Shown: in pieces, positions 9,854 through 17,379 of the stretch
How positions within the stretch are numbered: the stretch's first letter is position 1
Layout: the number at the start of each line of letters is the position of its first letter
Source: Paludibacter sp.
GTDB taxonomy: Bacteria; Bacteroidota; Bacteroidia; Bacteroidales; Paludibacteraceae
Length of the DNA stretch: 64,000 nucleotides
Assembly: GCF_009712605.1 (NCBI RefSeq)
Contig: NZ_WASO01000004.1
Location: 21,565-85,564 of the forward strand
Direction of reading: 5' to 3'
Position numbers and translations under genes: made by a program
Notes under the pieces: generated by a model
Seen by the model: the letters and a program-made list of their open reading frames with translations, nothing else
Database searches by the model: none
What the model was told of the DNA's origin: nothing

Positions 9854-10256
9854 CTTACTTTTTGGCGCAAAAAGTAAGCAAAAACAGTGACGGAAAGAAC
9901 TCGTTCGTTCGGCCATGAAATATTTTCTCACTTACAAACTTCTGTAGCTGGCCTACTCACTCAAACAGCTTTCCGTCAGTTTGGTATTTTTGTTTGTCCC
10001 TTCGGGCCTGGTTGTCTATACATTATAAAAATAATCCGTTTATATCTTTATAAATCTTGCTCATGCAGATTGGAGCGGCCTTGTCCGGTGAGCAAAAAAA
10101 CAAGTGAAGCGACGCAAAAATCGTCCTTGTTTGAAGTTTCCGACAAAAGGAGGAAACAAGTTTGGGCGATTTCCGTTGATGAACGCCGGTTTTTTGAGCG
10201 AAGCGGGCATAGCCTTGAATTTTTTGTTTACTTTTTGTTTCAAGACAAAAAGTAAA
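9854..10256. repeat. About 400-bp non-coding element bounded by TTACTTTTTG hairpins
   Basis: The 812-bp gap between genes at 9593 and 10406 contains two matching terminal hairpins: cttactttttg/caaaaagtaag (9854-9864 and 9868-9878, 3-nt loop) and tttactttttgt/acaaaaagtaaa (10227-10238 and 10245-10256, 6-nt loop). Both carry TTACTTTTTG...CAAAAAGTAA. Open frames of up to 122 codons exist inside on both strands but look non-coding (low-complexity, Cys/Arg/Phe-rich, no start context). I recall similar blocks as interspersed intergenic repeats in Bacteroidetes genomes. The rest of the gap (9666-9853 and 10257-10405) shows nothing. Confidence 0.6.
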
Positions 10257-10405
10257 AGGAATATGGGGATTAGCCCAATACAAAAGCAATTATAGCATAG
10301 CTCTCTAACACTCAGACAACACTCTTCAACAAATTATTTATCAACAGGTTGTTCAGAGCTTGCAAAAAAAAAATAGATTACCCTACAAACAGGAATGAAA
10401 AGTTA

Positions 10406-11089
10406 TTATTCAGGTTTAACCACACCGGTACCGTGCTTACTCAGATGTTTTACCACAGGGTTGCCTTTGTAGGTTATATTGCCTGTACCACTGGCATCTA
10501 TTGAAATTTCTTTACCGGCAAACAAAGTCACATTGCCTACTCCGGAGAGGTGAACATCCAACACATCCGCTCTGAAATCGCCCGCACGAACGTTCCCTGT
10601 AGCCGAATTATGAATTTCGGCATGAGCAGCACTGCCCGATAGATTTACGTTACCTATCGCTGAAAAGTCGGAGTTTAATTGTGTACAATTCAGGTCAAAG
10701 TTTATATTACCGGCAGCATTGACCGTCAACTGAAGCATTTTTCCGTGCAGTGTATTCTTGGTTTGAATATTTCCAACTGCCTTAAAATAAGCATTTGTCA
10801 GATTACGAACTGTGATATAAACATCCAGTTTCCCATGCCAGTTATGGAGGCCTTTGGTTGTAACCGTGAGCTTATTACCACTATTCTTCACTATAATGTA
10901 GTCGGACACGTCTTTGTTTGACTCAATCCGAACCGATTCTTTATTACCCTGAATAAGGTAAACATTACCAACTGTGCGTACATCCAGTTCAGAAAATGCA
11001 CCAACCGATATTTCCTGAATAACATTAGCGGCCCGAAGGCTAAACGGGACGATCAGCAAACAGATCATTCCCAACAAAATTTTCTTCAT
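10406..11089 (-). CDS. Head GIN domain (DUF2807) protein, copy 2
   Basis: 227 residues. Signal peptide (MKKILLGMICLLIVPFSLRA), then a repetitive all-beta domain with periodic GN pairs (VGNVYLIQGN, VGNIQT, AGNINFD, IGNVNLSG, TGNVRA, VGNVTLF, TGNITYKG), as expected of a right-handed beta-helix made from short repeats. DUF2807/head-GIN proteins are periplasmic or surface proteins of unknown function. It lies 27 bp after the paralogous gene at 11117-11821 and is probably its cotranscribed duplicate; both end in the same style (HGTGVVKPE and DGIGTVKAE). Confidence 0.85.
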   Translation of the reverse strand: MKKILLGMICLLIVPFSLRAANVIQEISVGAFSELDVRTVGNVYLIQGNKESVRIESNKDVSDYIIVKNSGNKLTVTTKGLHNWHGKLDVYITVRNLTNAYFKAVGNIQTKNTLHGKMLQLTVNAAGNINFDLNCTQLNSDFSAIGNVNLSGSAAHAEIHNSATGNVRAGDFRADVLDVHLSGVGNVTLFAGKEISIDASGTGNITYKGNPVVKHLSKHGTGVVKPE

Positions 11090-11116
11090 AACAATTTGTT
11101 TTTTAGATATTTATTT

Positions 11117-11821
11117 TTATTCCGCTTTTACCGTTCCAATACCATCTTTATGAATATCGGTAAAACGAGGATGACCCCGATAAACGACCTTACCGATACC
11201 ACTGGCATTAACCGTTATCTTTCCTTTTGCATACACATCCACGTTCCCAACACCCTTAAAACTCACAACAGCCTCATTCGCAATCAGGTCGCTCATTTGG
11301 ACATTACCGACGCCTTTAGCATCAAGATCCAACCTGTCAGTATTACCTTTAACCGTAAAACTTCCAACACCGGCAAACTGGACATTCAATTGCTTACACT
11401 GCAAGTTGATCGACACTTTACCGGCAGATGTCATTGAAAAGTTAAGCGTATCGGTTTTCAACTCGTTGGTACTTGTAACAGCTCCCACATCCTTAAAATG
11501 AACATCCTGCAAATGGACAACCGTGATATAAATGTTCATTTGTGGTTTAGCTGCATGTTTAAAATCAATGGTTGAGCTTATCGTCAATTTGTTTTCTTCA
11601 TTTTCGAGTTCCACCGTACTCATGGTAGTGGTATCTGTTTCAATTCTCACACTTTCCCGATCACCCTGAGTAATGAAAATATTTCCCAAGCCCCGTAATT
11701 CCACTTCGTTGAATGAACGAACCGGAAAATCTCTTGACACCAGATCTTTTGCAAACACATTGTTGTTGATTAACAGAAAAAATAGTACCCCTGCGACAGT
11801 TTTAACAGGATTGAATTGCAT
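11117..11821 (-). CDS. Head GIN domain (DUF2807) protein, copy 1
   Basis: 234 residues with a signal peptide (ending near NNNVFA) and the same beta-repeat pattern as its neighbour (LGNIFITQGDRESVRIE, VGAVTS, AGKVSIN, VGSFTVKG, VGNVQMSD, VGNVDVYA, IGKVVYRG). The segments ITQGDRESVRIE here and LIQGNKESVRIE in the neighbour mark them as tandem paralogues. Exported; function unknown. First gene of a two-gene minus-strand operon. No clear -7 box was found upstream. Confidence 0.87.
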   Translation of the reverse strand: MQFNPVKTVAGVLFFLLINNNVFAKDLVSRDFPVRSFNEVELRGLGNIFITQGDRESVRIETDTTTMSTVELENEENKLTISSTIDFKHAAKPQMNIYITVVHLQDVHFKDVGAVTSTNELKTDTLNFSMTSAGKVSINLQCKQLNVQFAGVGSFTVKGNTDRLDLDAKGVGNVQMSDLIANEAVVSFKGVGNVDVYAKGKITVNASGIGKVVYRGHPRFTDIHKDGIGTVKAE

Positions 11822-11963
11822 TGTGATTAAGTTTTAGATGATTTGTGTCTCTTTTTATCTGCTTTGTAAAGCAGCGAACATATAGATGACGAAGCCAAAA
11901 CAAAAACATAACATCGGTTTTAATTTTTATTTTTGCTTTAAAATCACGGACAGAATTATTTCA

Positions 11964-11971
11964 TATCTTTG
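11964..11971 (+). promoter_or_regulatory. -7 box for the DUF5686 gene
   Basis: TATCTTTG matches TAnnTTTG and is followed by a purine-rich start region; it lies 72 bp before the chosen ATG at 12043. Confidence 0.5.
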
Positions 11972-12042
11972 CAACAGCAAAAAGCATCAGTTTCGTCCCG
12001 AAACTAACGATGCTTAACCGTCACAAAGCAATAGGTGGTTAT

Positions 12043-14604
12043 ATGAGTAAAAGATTGTCGGCTGTACGTCTCTTTATTCTGATTCTCTTTTCTGCAGGAA
12101 TCAACCACACACTTTCTGCCCAAAAGTTACAGGACGCAACTATTCTCGAAGGTCGCGTAGTCGATGCTCAGACCAATGAAGGAGTTTCTTTTGCCACATT
12201 GATGACTGTCCGTACTGGAGAAGGAACCATAACTGACGAGAACGGCAGGTTTTCCCTCAAAATTACCCGCTCTACAGGAAAAATCAAGTTATCATGCGTC
12301 GGCTATAAAACAGACACCGTAACTTACCGAAAAGGTGGAACAACTCCGTTTGTAATCAAGCTCAAACCCAAAATTCAGCAACTTCAGGAAATTGTAATAA
12401 AACCGGCAAAGAAACGGTATAAAAACAAGGGAAATCCGGCAGTTGAACTGATTGAAAAAGTAATTGCTCACAAAAAGGACAATCATCAGGGCAACTGGCA
12501 ATATCTGGAAAATACCAAATATGAAAAGATCATATTCGGACTGAGCAACTATACATCTAAATTTCGTCCTGACAACACGCCAAAAAGTTTTCATTTCCTT
12601 TTTAATCATACCGATACCTCTTCTATGAAAGGAAAGAAGTTGCTCCCGCTCTATATTCAGGAAAAATTGTCGGACAACTATTTCAGCAAGTCACCCGCAC
12701 ACGAAAAAGAGGTGGTAAAAGCAACAAAAACGGTGGATTATGGCAAATATTTCAGCATGGAAGGCATTTCCGTATATCTGAAAAATATCTACGAATCCAT
12801 TGACTTGTATGAAAACAACATCAGTTTTCTTACCAACCAGTTTGTGAGTCCTATTGCCAATGCAGCTCCGACGTTCTATAAGTATTTCATTATGGACACG
12901 GTAAAGCTCGATAATATTTCTTGCGTACGCCTCTATTTTTCGCCGCGCAACAAAACCGACATGCTTTTTCAGGGCGATCTCTATATCACCCTCGACAGCT
13001 GCTATGCTGTCAGACAAGCCGATTTCAGCGTCAACAGAGACATTAATCTCAACTGGGTAAAAGAGGCCAATATCAACCTGACTTACAACAAAAACGCACA
13101 AAATGAATGGCTATTGGAATCGGATCATGTAGGGATTGACTTCGGGCTACCCAAAACTGAACTAGGCGTGTACGGGCAGCGTACAACAACACACACCAAC
13201 TATAAGATCGACACTCCGCGCGATGAAGCGTTTTACAAAAAGCCAGCAGTAGAGACCGACAGTACCTCTCTGCACTCCGACAGCTATTGGGCGGCAAACC
13301 GCCCCCAACCACTTTCAACGTCAGAATCCGGCATCTATACGATGATCGACAGCCTGAAACAGGTGCCCACCTTCAAACGTTCAATGGATTTGGTGTATCT
13401 GTTGTTGTACGGATATAAGTCGGTTGGACCATTTGCCATTGGGTCGCTCTACAATTTCGTAGGGTATAATCCGGTGGAAGGTTACCGGGTACAATTCGGA
13501 GGCAAAACCACCAGCCAGTTCAACGAACATTTCTATCTTTCTGGCTACGGAGCCTATGGATTCCACGATAAAACATGGAAATATTCGTTTACGGGCGCCA
13601 TCGGAATGGATTCGAAAAGCATCTTTCGCTTTCCGGCACATTACCTGAAGTTAAGCTACCAGTACGACGCAAAAACACCGGGCAACGAGATGTCGCTCAG
13701 TCAGAGTTACAATTTCATTGCAGCTTTGGTGTGGGGCAATTACAACAAATTTTTCTACAACCGGATTTTTCAGGCCGAATATCTCCACGAATTCAAAAGT
13801 CATTTTTCATATACTGCCGGCTTTCAATATGTTCGCGAGACTCCCCGCGGAATGCTTTATTTCAACCATTCGGATTACAGCCAGCAAACAAACGACAAGG
13901 CATACCTGCCCATTGCTGAAGTATACGGGAAACTCCGGTACGCTCCGCACGAAAAATTTTATCAGGAACAATTGAGTCGCTTCACAATGCCGACCAGTTA
14001 TCCGATTTTCGAACTGGAATACCGCATCGGGAACAAAGCTTTTGGAAACAGCTACAACTACCAGAAAATCAAATTAGCGGCATTCAAACGGTTCAAATTA
14101 TCCGTATTGGGATATTCGGATGTAGCGCTGGAAGGAGGCAAACTATTCGGTACGGTGTCGTATCCCTTACTATTTATCCACCCGGCAACACAAAACTACA
14201 TGTTCGACGACACCAAATACAACCTGATAAACTTTCTTGAATTCGTCAGCGACCGTTATGCTTCACTAAGTATCGACCACAATTTCAACGGATTCTTTCT
14301 GAACAAAATACCTCTGCTCAAGAAATTAAACTGGCGTGAAGCCATCACCTGCAAGGTATTGTACGGAGATGTCGGCTCCCGCAACAATCCGGCATACAAC
14401 GATCAGCTATTTCGCTTTCCCGAAAACAGCGACGGAAGCGCAGCAACGCACAAACTAGGAAGCACACCTTACGTAGAGGTGAGTGCCGGCATCGGCAACA
14501 TTTTGCGTATCTTTCGGATCGATTTCGTTAAACGACTAACCTATCTCAACAATCCTAACATTTCCGACTTTGGAATACGTGCCAGCATGAAAATGGACTT
14601 TTAA
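12043..14604 (+). CDS. DUF5686 family outer-membrane protein with CarboxypepD_reg-like domain
   Basis: 853 residues from the ATG at 12043, which has AGGTGG just upstream and opens a good signal peptide (MSKRLSAVRLFILILFSAG...LSA). An ATG at 12010 in the same frame would add 11 residues ahead of the signal. After the signal comes a CarboxypepD_reg domain (about 30-115: EGRVVDAQTNEGVSFATLM...LKPKIQQLQEIVIKP), then a long DUF5686 region ending in beta-barrel-like strands (ISDFGIRASMKMDF). DUF5686 proteins are Bacteroidetes outer-membrane proteins of unknown role, often near envelope genes. Divergent from the head-GIN pair. Confidence 0.85.
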   Translation: MSKRLSAVRLFILILFSAGINHTLSAQKLQDATILEGRVVDAQTNEGVSFATLMTVRTGEGTITDENGRFSLKITRSTGKIKLSCVGYKTDTVTYRKGGTTPFVIKLKPKIQQLQEIVIKPAKKRYKNKGNPAVELIEKVIAHKKDNHQGNWQYLENTKYEKIIFGLSNYTSKFRPDNTPKSFHFLFNHTDTSSMKGKKLLPLYIQEKLSDNYFSKSPAHEKEVVKATKTVDYGKYFSMEGISVYLKNIYESIDLYENNISFLTNQFVSPIANAAPTFYKYFIMDTVKLDNISCVRLYFSPRNKTDMLFQGDLYITLDSCYAVRQADFSVNRDINLNWVKEANINLTYNKNAQNEWLLESDHVGIDFGLPKTELGVYGQRTTTHTNYKIDTPRDEAFYKKPAVETDSTSLHSDSYWAANRPQPLSTSESGIYTMIDSLKQVPTFKRSMDLVYLLLYGYKSVGPFAIGSLYNFVGYNPVEGYRVQFGGKTTSQFNEHFYLSGYGAYGFHDKTWKYSFTGAIGMDSKSIFRFPAHYLKLSYQYDAKTPGNEMSLSQSYNFIAALVWGNYNKFFYNRIFQAEYLHEFKSHFSYTAGFQYVRETPRGMLYFNHSDYSQQTNDKAYLPIAEVYGKLRYAPHEKFYQEQLSRFTMPTSYPIFELEYRIGNKAFGNSYNYQKIKLAAFKRFKLSVLGYSDVALEGGKLFGTVSYPLLFIHPATQNYMFDDTKYNLINFLEFVSDRYASLSIDHNFNGFFLNKIPLLKKLNWREAITCKVLYGDVGSRNNPAYNDQLFRFPENSDGSAATHKLGSTPYVEVSAGIGNILRIFRIDFVKRLTYLNNPNISDFGIRASMKMDF

Positions 14605-14605
14605 T

Positions 14606-14676
14606 AGGTGGTGAGAACGTAAGGTAGTGAGAATGTGAGGTGGTGAGATAGTACGCAGTATTCAGTATTCAGTACG
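14606..14676. repeat. Two adjacent short tandem repeat arrays (16-bp and 7-bp units)
   Basis: Three imperfect 16-bp units (aggtggtgagaacgta, aggtagtgagaatgtg, aggtggtgagatagta) run from 14606 to 14653, directly after the DUF5686 stop. They are followed by cagtatt, cagtatt, cagtacg at 14656-14676. The rest of the 163-bp gap holds a 16-bp string (agatcagcgaagctaa, 14701-14716) found again at 44917-44932, and a pyrimidine-rich near-tandem stretch before ybaK. Confidence 0.7.
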
Positions 14677-14767
14677 CAGAAAATCGGAATTTTGAATCGA
14701 AGATCAGCGAAGCTAAATCTGGGCTAAGCATGTCTTTGCTCTTTGTTCTTTACTCTTTGTTCTAAAA

Positions 14768-15241
14768 ATGAAACATCAAAAAACAAACGCGGCACGAATC
14801 CTTGACCGCATGGGAATTACATACGAACTGGTTGCTTACAAGGTTGAAGAAAGCGACCTGAGCGCGGTGCATGTTGCCGCGCAACTTGGCCAAAATGTGG
14901 AACAGGTATTCAAAACTATTTTGCTTCGGGGCGACCGAAACGGCGTTTTCGTTTGTATCGTGCCCGGTGCCGAAGAGGTAAACCTGAAACTGGCGGCTTC
15001 TGTTTCGGGCAACAAAAAAGCGGAAACAGTTGCCATGAAGGAACTGCTTCCGCTTACAGGTTATATTCGGGGAGGATGTTCGCCACTCGGGATGAAAAAG
15101 CCCTACCCTATTTATTTACATTCATCTGCCAGCGAATTTCCGTTTATTTATATCAGTGCCGGGCAGCGTGGATTGCAGCTAAAGCTTGCTCCTGCCGATC
15201 TGATCAAGGCTGTAAATGCTGCAGTAGCCGAACTGATTTAG
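14768..15241 (+). CDS. ybaK: Cys-tRNA(Pro)/Cys-tRNA(Cys) deacylase YbaK
   Basis: 157 residues, the usual family length. YbaK hydrolyses Cys mis-attached to tRNA(Pro) by prolyl-tRNA synthetase, working in trans in the cytoplasm. Visible features are the start KTNAARILDRMGITYEL, the VEQVFKTILLRGD strand with the conserved Lys, VCIVPGAEEVNLK, and the GYIRGGCSPLGMKKPYP loop with the GGxSP/LG signature, then FIYISAGQRGLQLKLAPADLI. It ends by overlapping the convergent DUF2264 gene by 4 bp. Confidence 0.93.
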   Translation: MKHQKTNAARILDRMGITYELVAYKVEESDLSAVHVAAQLGQNVEQVFKTILLRGDRNGVFVCIVPGAEEVNLKLAASVSGNKKAETVAMKELLPLTGYIRGGCSPLGMKKPYPIYLHSSASEFPFIYISAGQRGLQLKLAPADLIKAVNAAVAELI

Positions 15242-17280
15242 TTAAAAACGACCGTTTTTACTCTGCCATTTGACAGGTAAACTCTAATTGTTTCACAGTT
15301 TGGATCTGCTTCTACCCGCGTCACCTGATTCAATTGTTGAGTAGTCCACTTTTCATTCGCATTTTTCCATAGCATCAGCGTGACGTAAACTTTTTTGGTG
15401 CCGTTGGCCGGATCAAAATGATCAAAAGCATCTATCACGGCACTTTCGTTTGCTACCGGATTCAAGCCTTTCGTTCTCACCACTTCGGTGCCCTGCCACC
15501 CTTTGACAGGAATCATTGCCAACTGGTATTTCCCGTTGTTGACAACATGAAACTCTTTCCCCTGAACTTTACGGAGCTCATCTTTTACGGGAGCTCCAAT
15601 TTGTGGCAACGAATAGTGCCCCAAACGAATATCGGCTTTTTCTGTTCCTGAGACAACATCCACGCGAAGAATTCCATCAGGCAGTGTAATATCAGCCAAC
15701 CGAAACGCAAGATTTTTATTGAACTCCATTTCCACATTCCGATAATAGATCCCATTTTCATAGCGATTAAACTTATAGAGATGGAATGGCTCCCATCGGT
15801 TTGTCGAAGCTGTTTTTACAACATAATTCATGGCAACTTCACCATTTTTGCCGTCGGCTTGCCAGGGGAAAGCGCTATTATAAGCCAAGCGATTGTAGGA
15901 TTCCTCTCCACGAAATGGTTCCGAAACTTTGTCAATCTTAGCATCACACCACGCTCTTAATTCGGCTGCCCCGATATTGGGATAGTCGGTAATCAGGATA
16001 TGCGGACCTTTCTCAAATTTATTGACCACGGTTCCTTTCGCCAGTTCTCCGGTCGCCCAGGGGCCTTCGTTTTCTTTAGCGCTCCAGTATGGATTACTTT
16101 CGGGCAAAAGCAGTCCGAGAAAAGCCTTGGCACACCAATAAACGCTTCCCCGGCAGCTGTACGACTGCACGGCGGCATCGAAAGGCCCGTAAAACCCTAA
16201 AGTCGGTACATTATCTTTCAAAAAATCAGGATTCTGAAGAAACTGAAGTAAAGCTCCCGATGCAATGCGTCGCATCCAACCATAATTTGTAGAAGGATCG
16301 TTTTCAAAGCCCATAAAAGGGAACGGCGCCGTCGCTCCGAAACGATAGGTAATACTGCGCCCCCACATAATCATATCGCCATTACGACCAAACATGTAGG
16401 GATAGTTTGACTTCATTGGCTTGAAATTTTCGGCAAATTTGGCTGCGTACTCCGGATAATTTTTTTTGCCAAAATATTCCGACCAAAACATTCCGTACAT
16501 CTGAAATGCCCACATGCTGTAGTAATCATACGCCGGACGGTCGTTATACCACCCATCGCCATCGTAATGAGCAAGCGCTTTTTGGACATACTCGTTGAGC
16601 AAAGGCTCATTTACTTTATAACCCTGATCCTTGAAAAAACTCAGAATGAAAATGTTGAAAAACTTCCAGTTTTGAGGAATGGTAGGACCGTCTCCATAAC
16701 TCACCATTGTGGCTTCAAGCGCATCCTTTTGTTGTTGTGTCAAGGGATTCCACAAAATTTCGGGAATGGCAAACAAAGAGACAGATAAACCTCCGAATTC
16801 CACCAAATTCTGATGAGGCCCCATTTCCAGAGAACGGGGTTTTATATAGGTTGGGCTGGCAGGATCAAGTAGTTTAAGAATCTGATGACGATAATAGTCG
16901 GCCACCCTGATACCGTTAATCTCCAGCTGCGGATTCTCTTTCAACAAGGGAGCAGCCATAAACAAGGTTCGGCACAACCCTTCCAGCTTCGCCGTCGGAA
17001 TTTGTCCATCATTGCGGGGATAGCTCTTACCTTCCTGCTTGGGAAAATACATCGGATCGTCCAGCGTTTTCACATAACTGAAAGCACCCTTCAACAAATA
17101 TAGAGCAGCCTCTTTCCAGTGTTCTCGGGTCATTCCCGAATAAGGACTTTTCTTTAAATCTGGATTTTCGACCTTAAACACATTGGAATTCGCCGTTTGC
17201 CCTTGCGCAAACGTTGACATACAAATAAAAACTGACAACAAACCGGACAGAACAAACTTAAAATACAGATTGAATCTCAT
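15238..17280 (-). CDS. DUF2264 domain-containing secreted protein (putative glycan-active)
   Basis: 680 residues from MRFNLYFKF, which starts a clear signal peptide ending in STFAQG; 19 extra upstream codons are judged non-coding because the promoter overlaps them. DUF2264 spans about 45-400 (MTREHWKEAALYLLKGAF, GPHQNLVEFGGLSVSL, DGWYNDRPAYDYYSMWAFQMYGMFWS), rich in aromatic residues as in (alpha/alpha)6-barrel sugar enzymes; a beta-rich C-terminal half follows. DUF2264 genes are frequent in pectin and arabinogalactan utilisation loci; some relatives may be uronidases, but the activity of this one is not known. It lies 100 bp after the HTCS gene, in the same direction. Confidence 0.8.
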   Translation of the reverse strand: MRFNLYFKFVLSGLLSVFICMSTFAQGQTANSNVFKVENPDLKKSPYSGMTREHWKEAALYLLKGAFSYVKTLDDPMYFPKQEGKSYPRNDGQIPTAKLEGLCRTLFMAAPLLKENPQLEINGIRVADYYRHQILKLLDPASPTYIKPRSLEMGPHQNLVEFGGLSVSLFAIPEILWNPLTQQQKDALEATMVSYGDGPTIPQNWKFFNIFILSFFKDQGYKVNEPLLNEYVQKALAHYDGDGWYNDRPAYDYYSMWAFQMYGMFWSEYFGKKNYPEYAAKFAENFKPMKSNYPYMFGRNGDMIMWGRSITYRFGATAPFPFMGFENDPSTNYGWMRRIASGALLQFLQNPDFLKDNVPTLGFYGPFDAAVQSYSCRGSVYWCAKAFLGLLLPESNPYWSAKENEGPWATGELAKGTVVNKFEKGPHILITDYPNIGAAELRAWCDAKIDKVSEPFRGEESYNRLAYNSAFPWQADGKNGEVAMNYVVKTASTNRWEPFHLYKFNRYENGIYYRNVEMEFNKNLAFRLADITLPDGILRVDVVSGTEKADIRLGHYSLPQIGAPVKDELRKVQGKEFHVVNNGKYQLAMIPVKGWQGTEVVRTKGLNPVANESAVIDAFDHFDPANGTKKVYVTLMLWKNANEKWTTQQLNQVTRVEADPNCETIRVYLSNGRVKTVVFN

Positions 17281-17309
17281 GACAAGTATTTTATATGATT
17301 TTTGATGCT

Positions 17310-17317
17310 CAAAGATA
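17310..17317 (-). promoter_or_regulatory. Promoter of the DUF2264 gene
   Basis: caaagata (minus TATCTTTG) is an exact -7 box, with CAAA (minus TTTG) at 17335-17338 as a -33 element, spacer 17. It lies 30 bp upstream of the start at 17280 and supports that start. Confidence 0.55.
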
Positions 17318-17379
17318 TTCCGAAGCCTTGAAAACAAAGGACAGAATCATTTCAATATTGGATACAATATGTTCAAACT

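Noticed and set aside
9887..10255. 122-codon open frame (+) and shorter frames (-) in the 9.6-10.4 kb gap
   Set aside because: They fall inside the hairpin-bounded element, are Cys/Arg/Phe-rich without domain features, and overlap one another on both strands.
14606..14676. CRISPR-like array
   Set aside because: Units of 16 and 7 bp are contiguous with no spacers and no cas genes are nearby.
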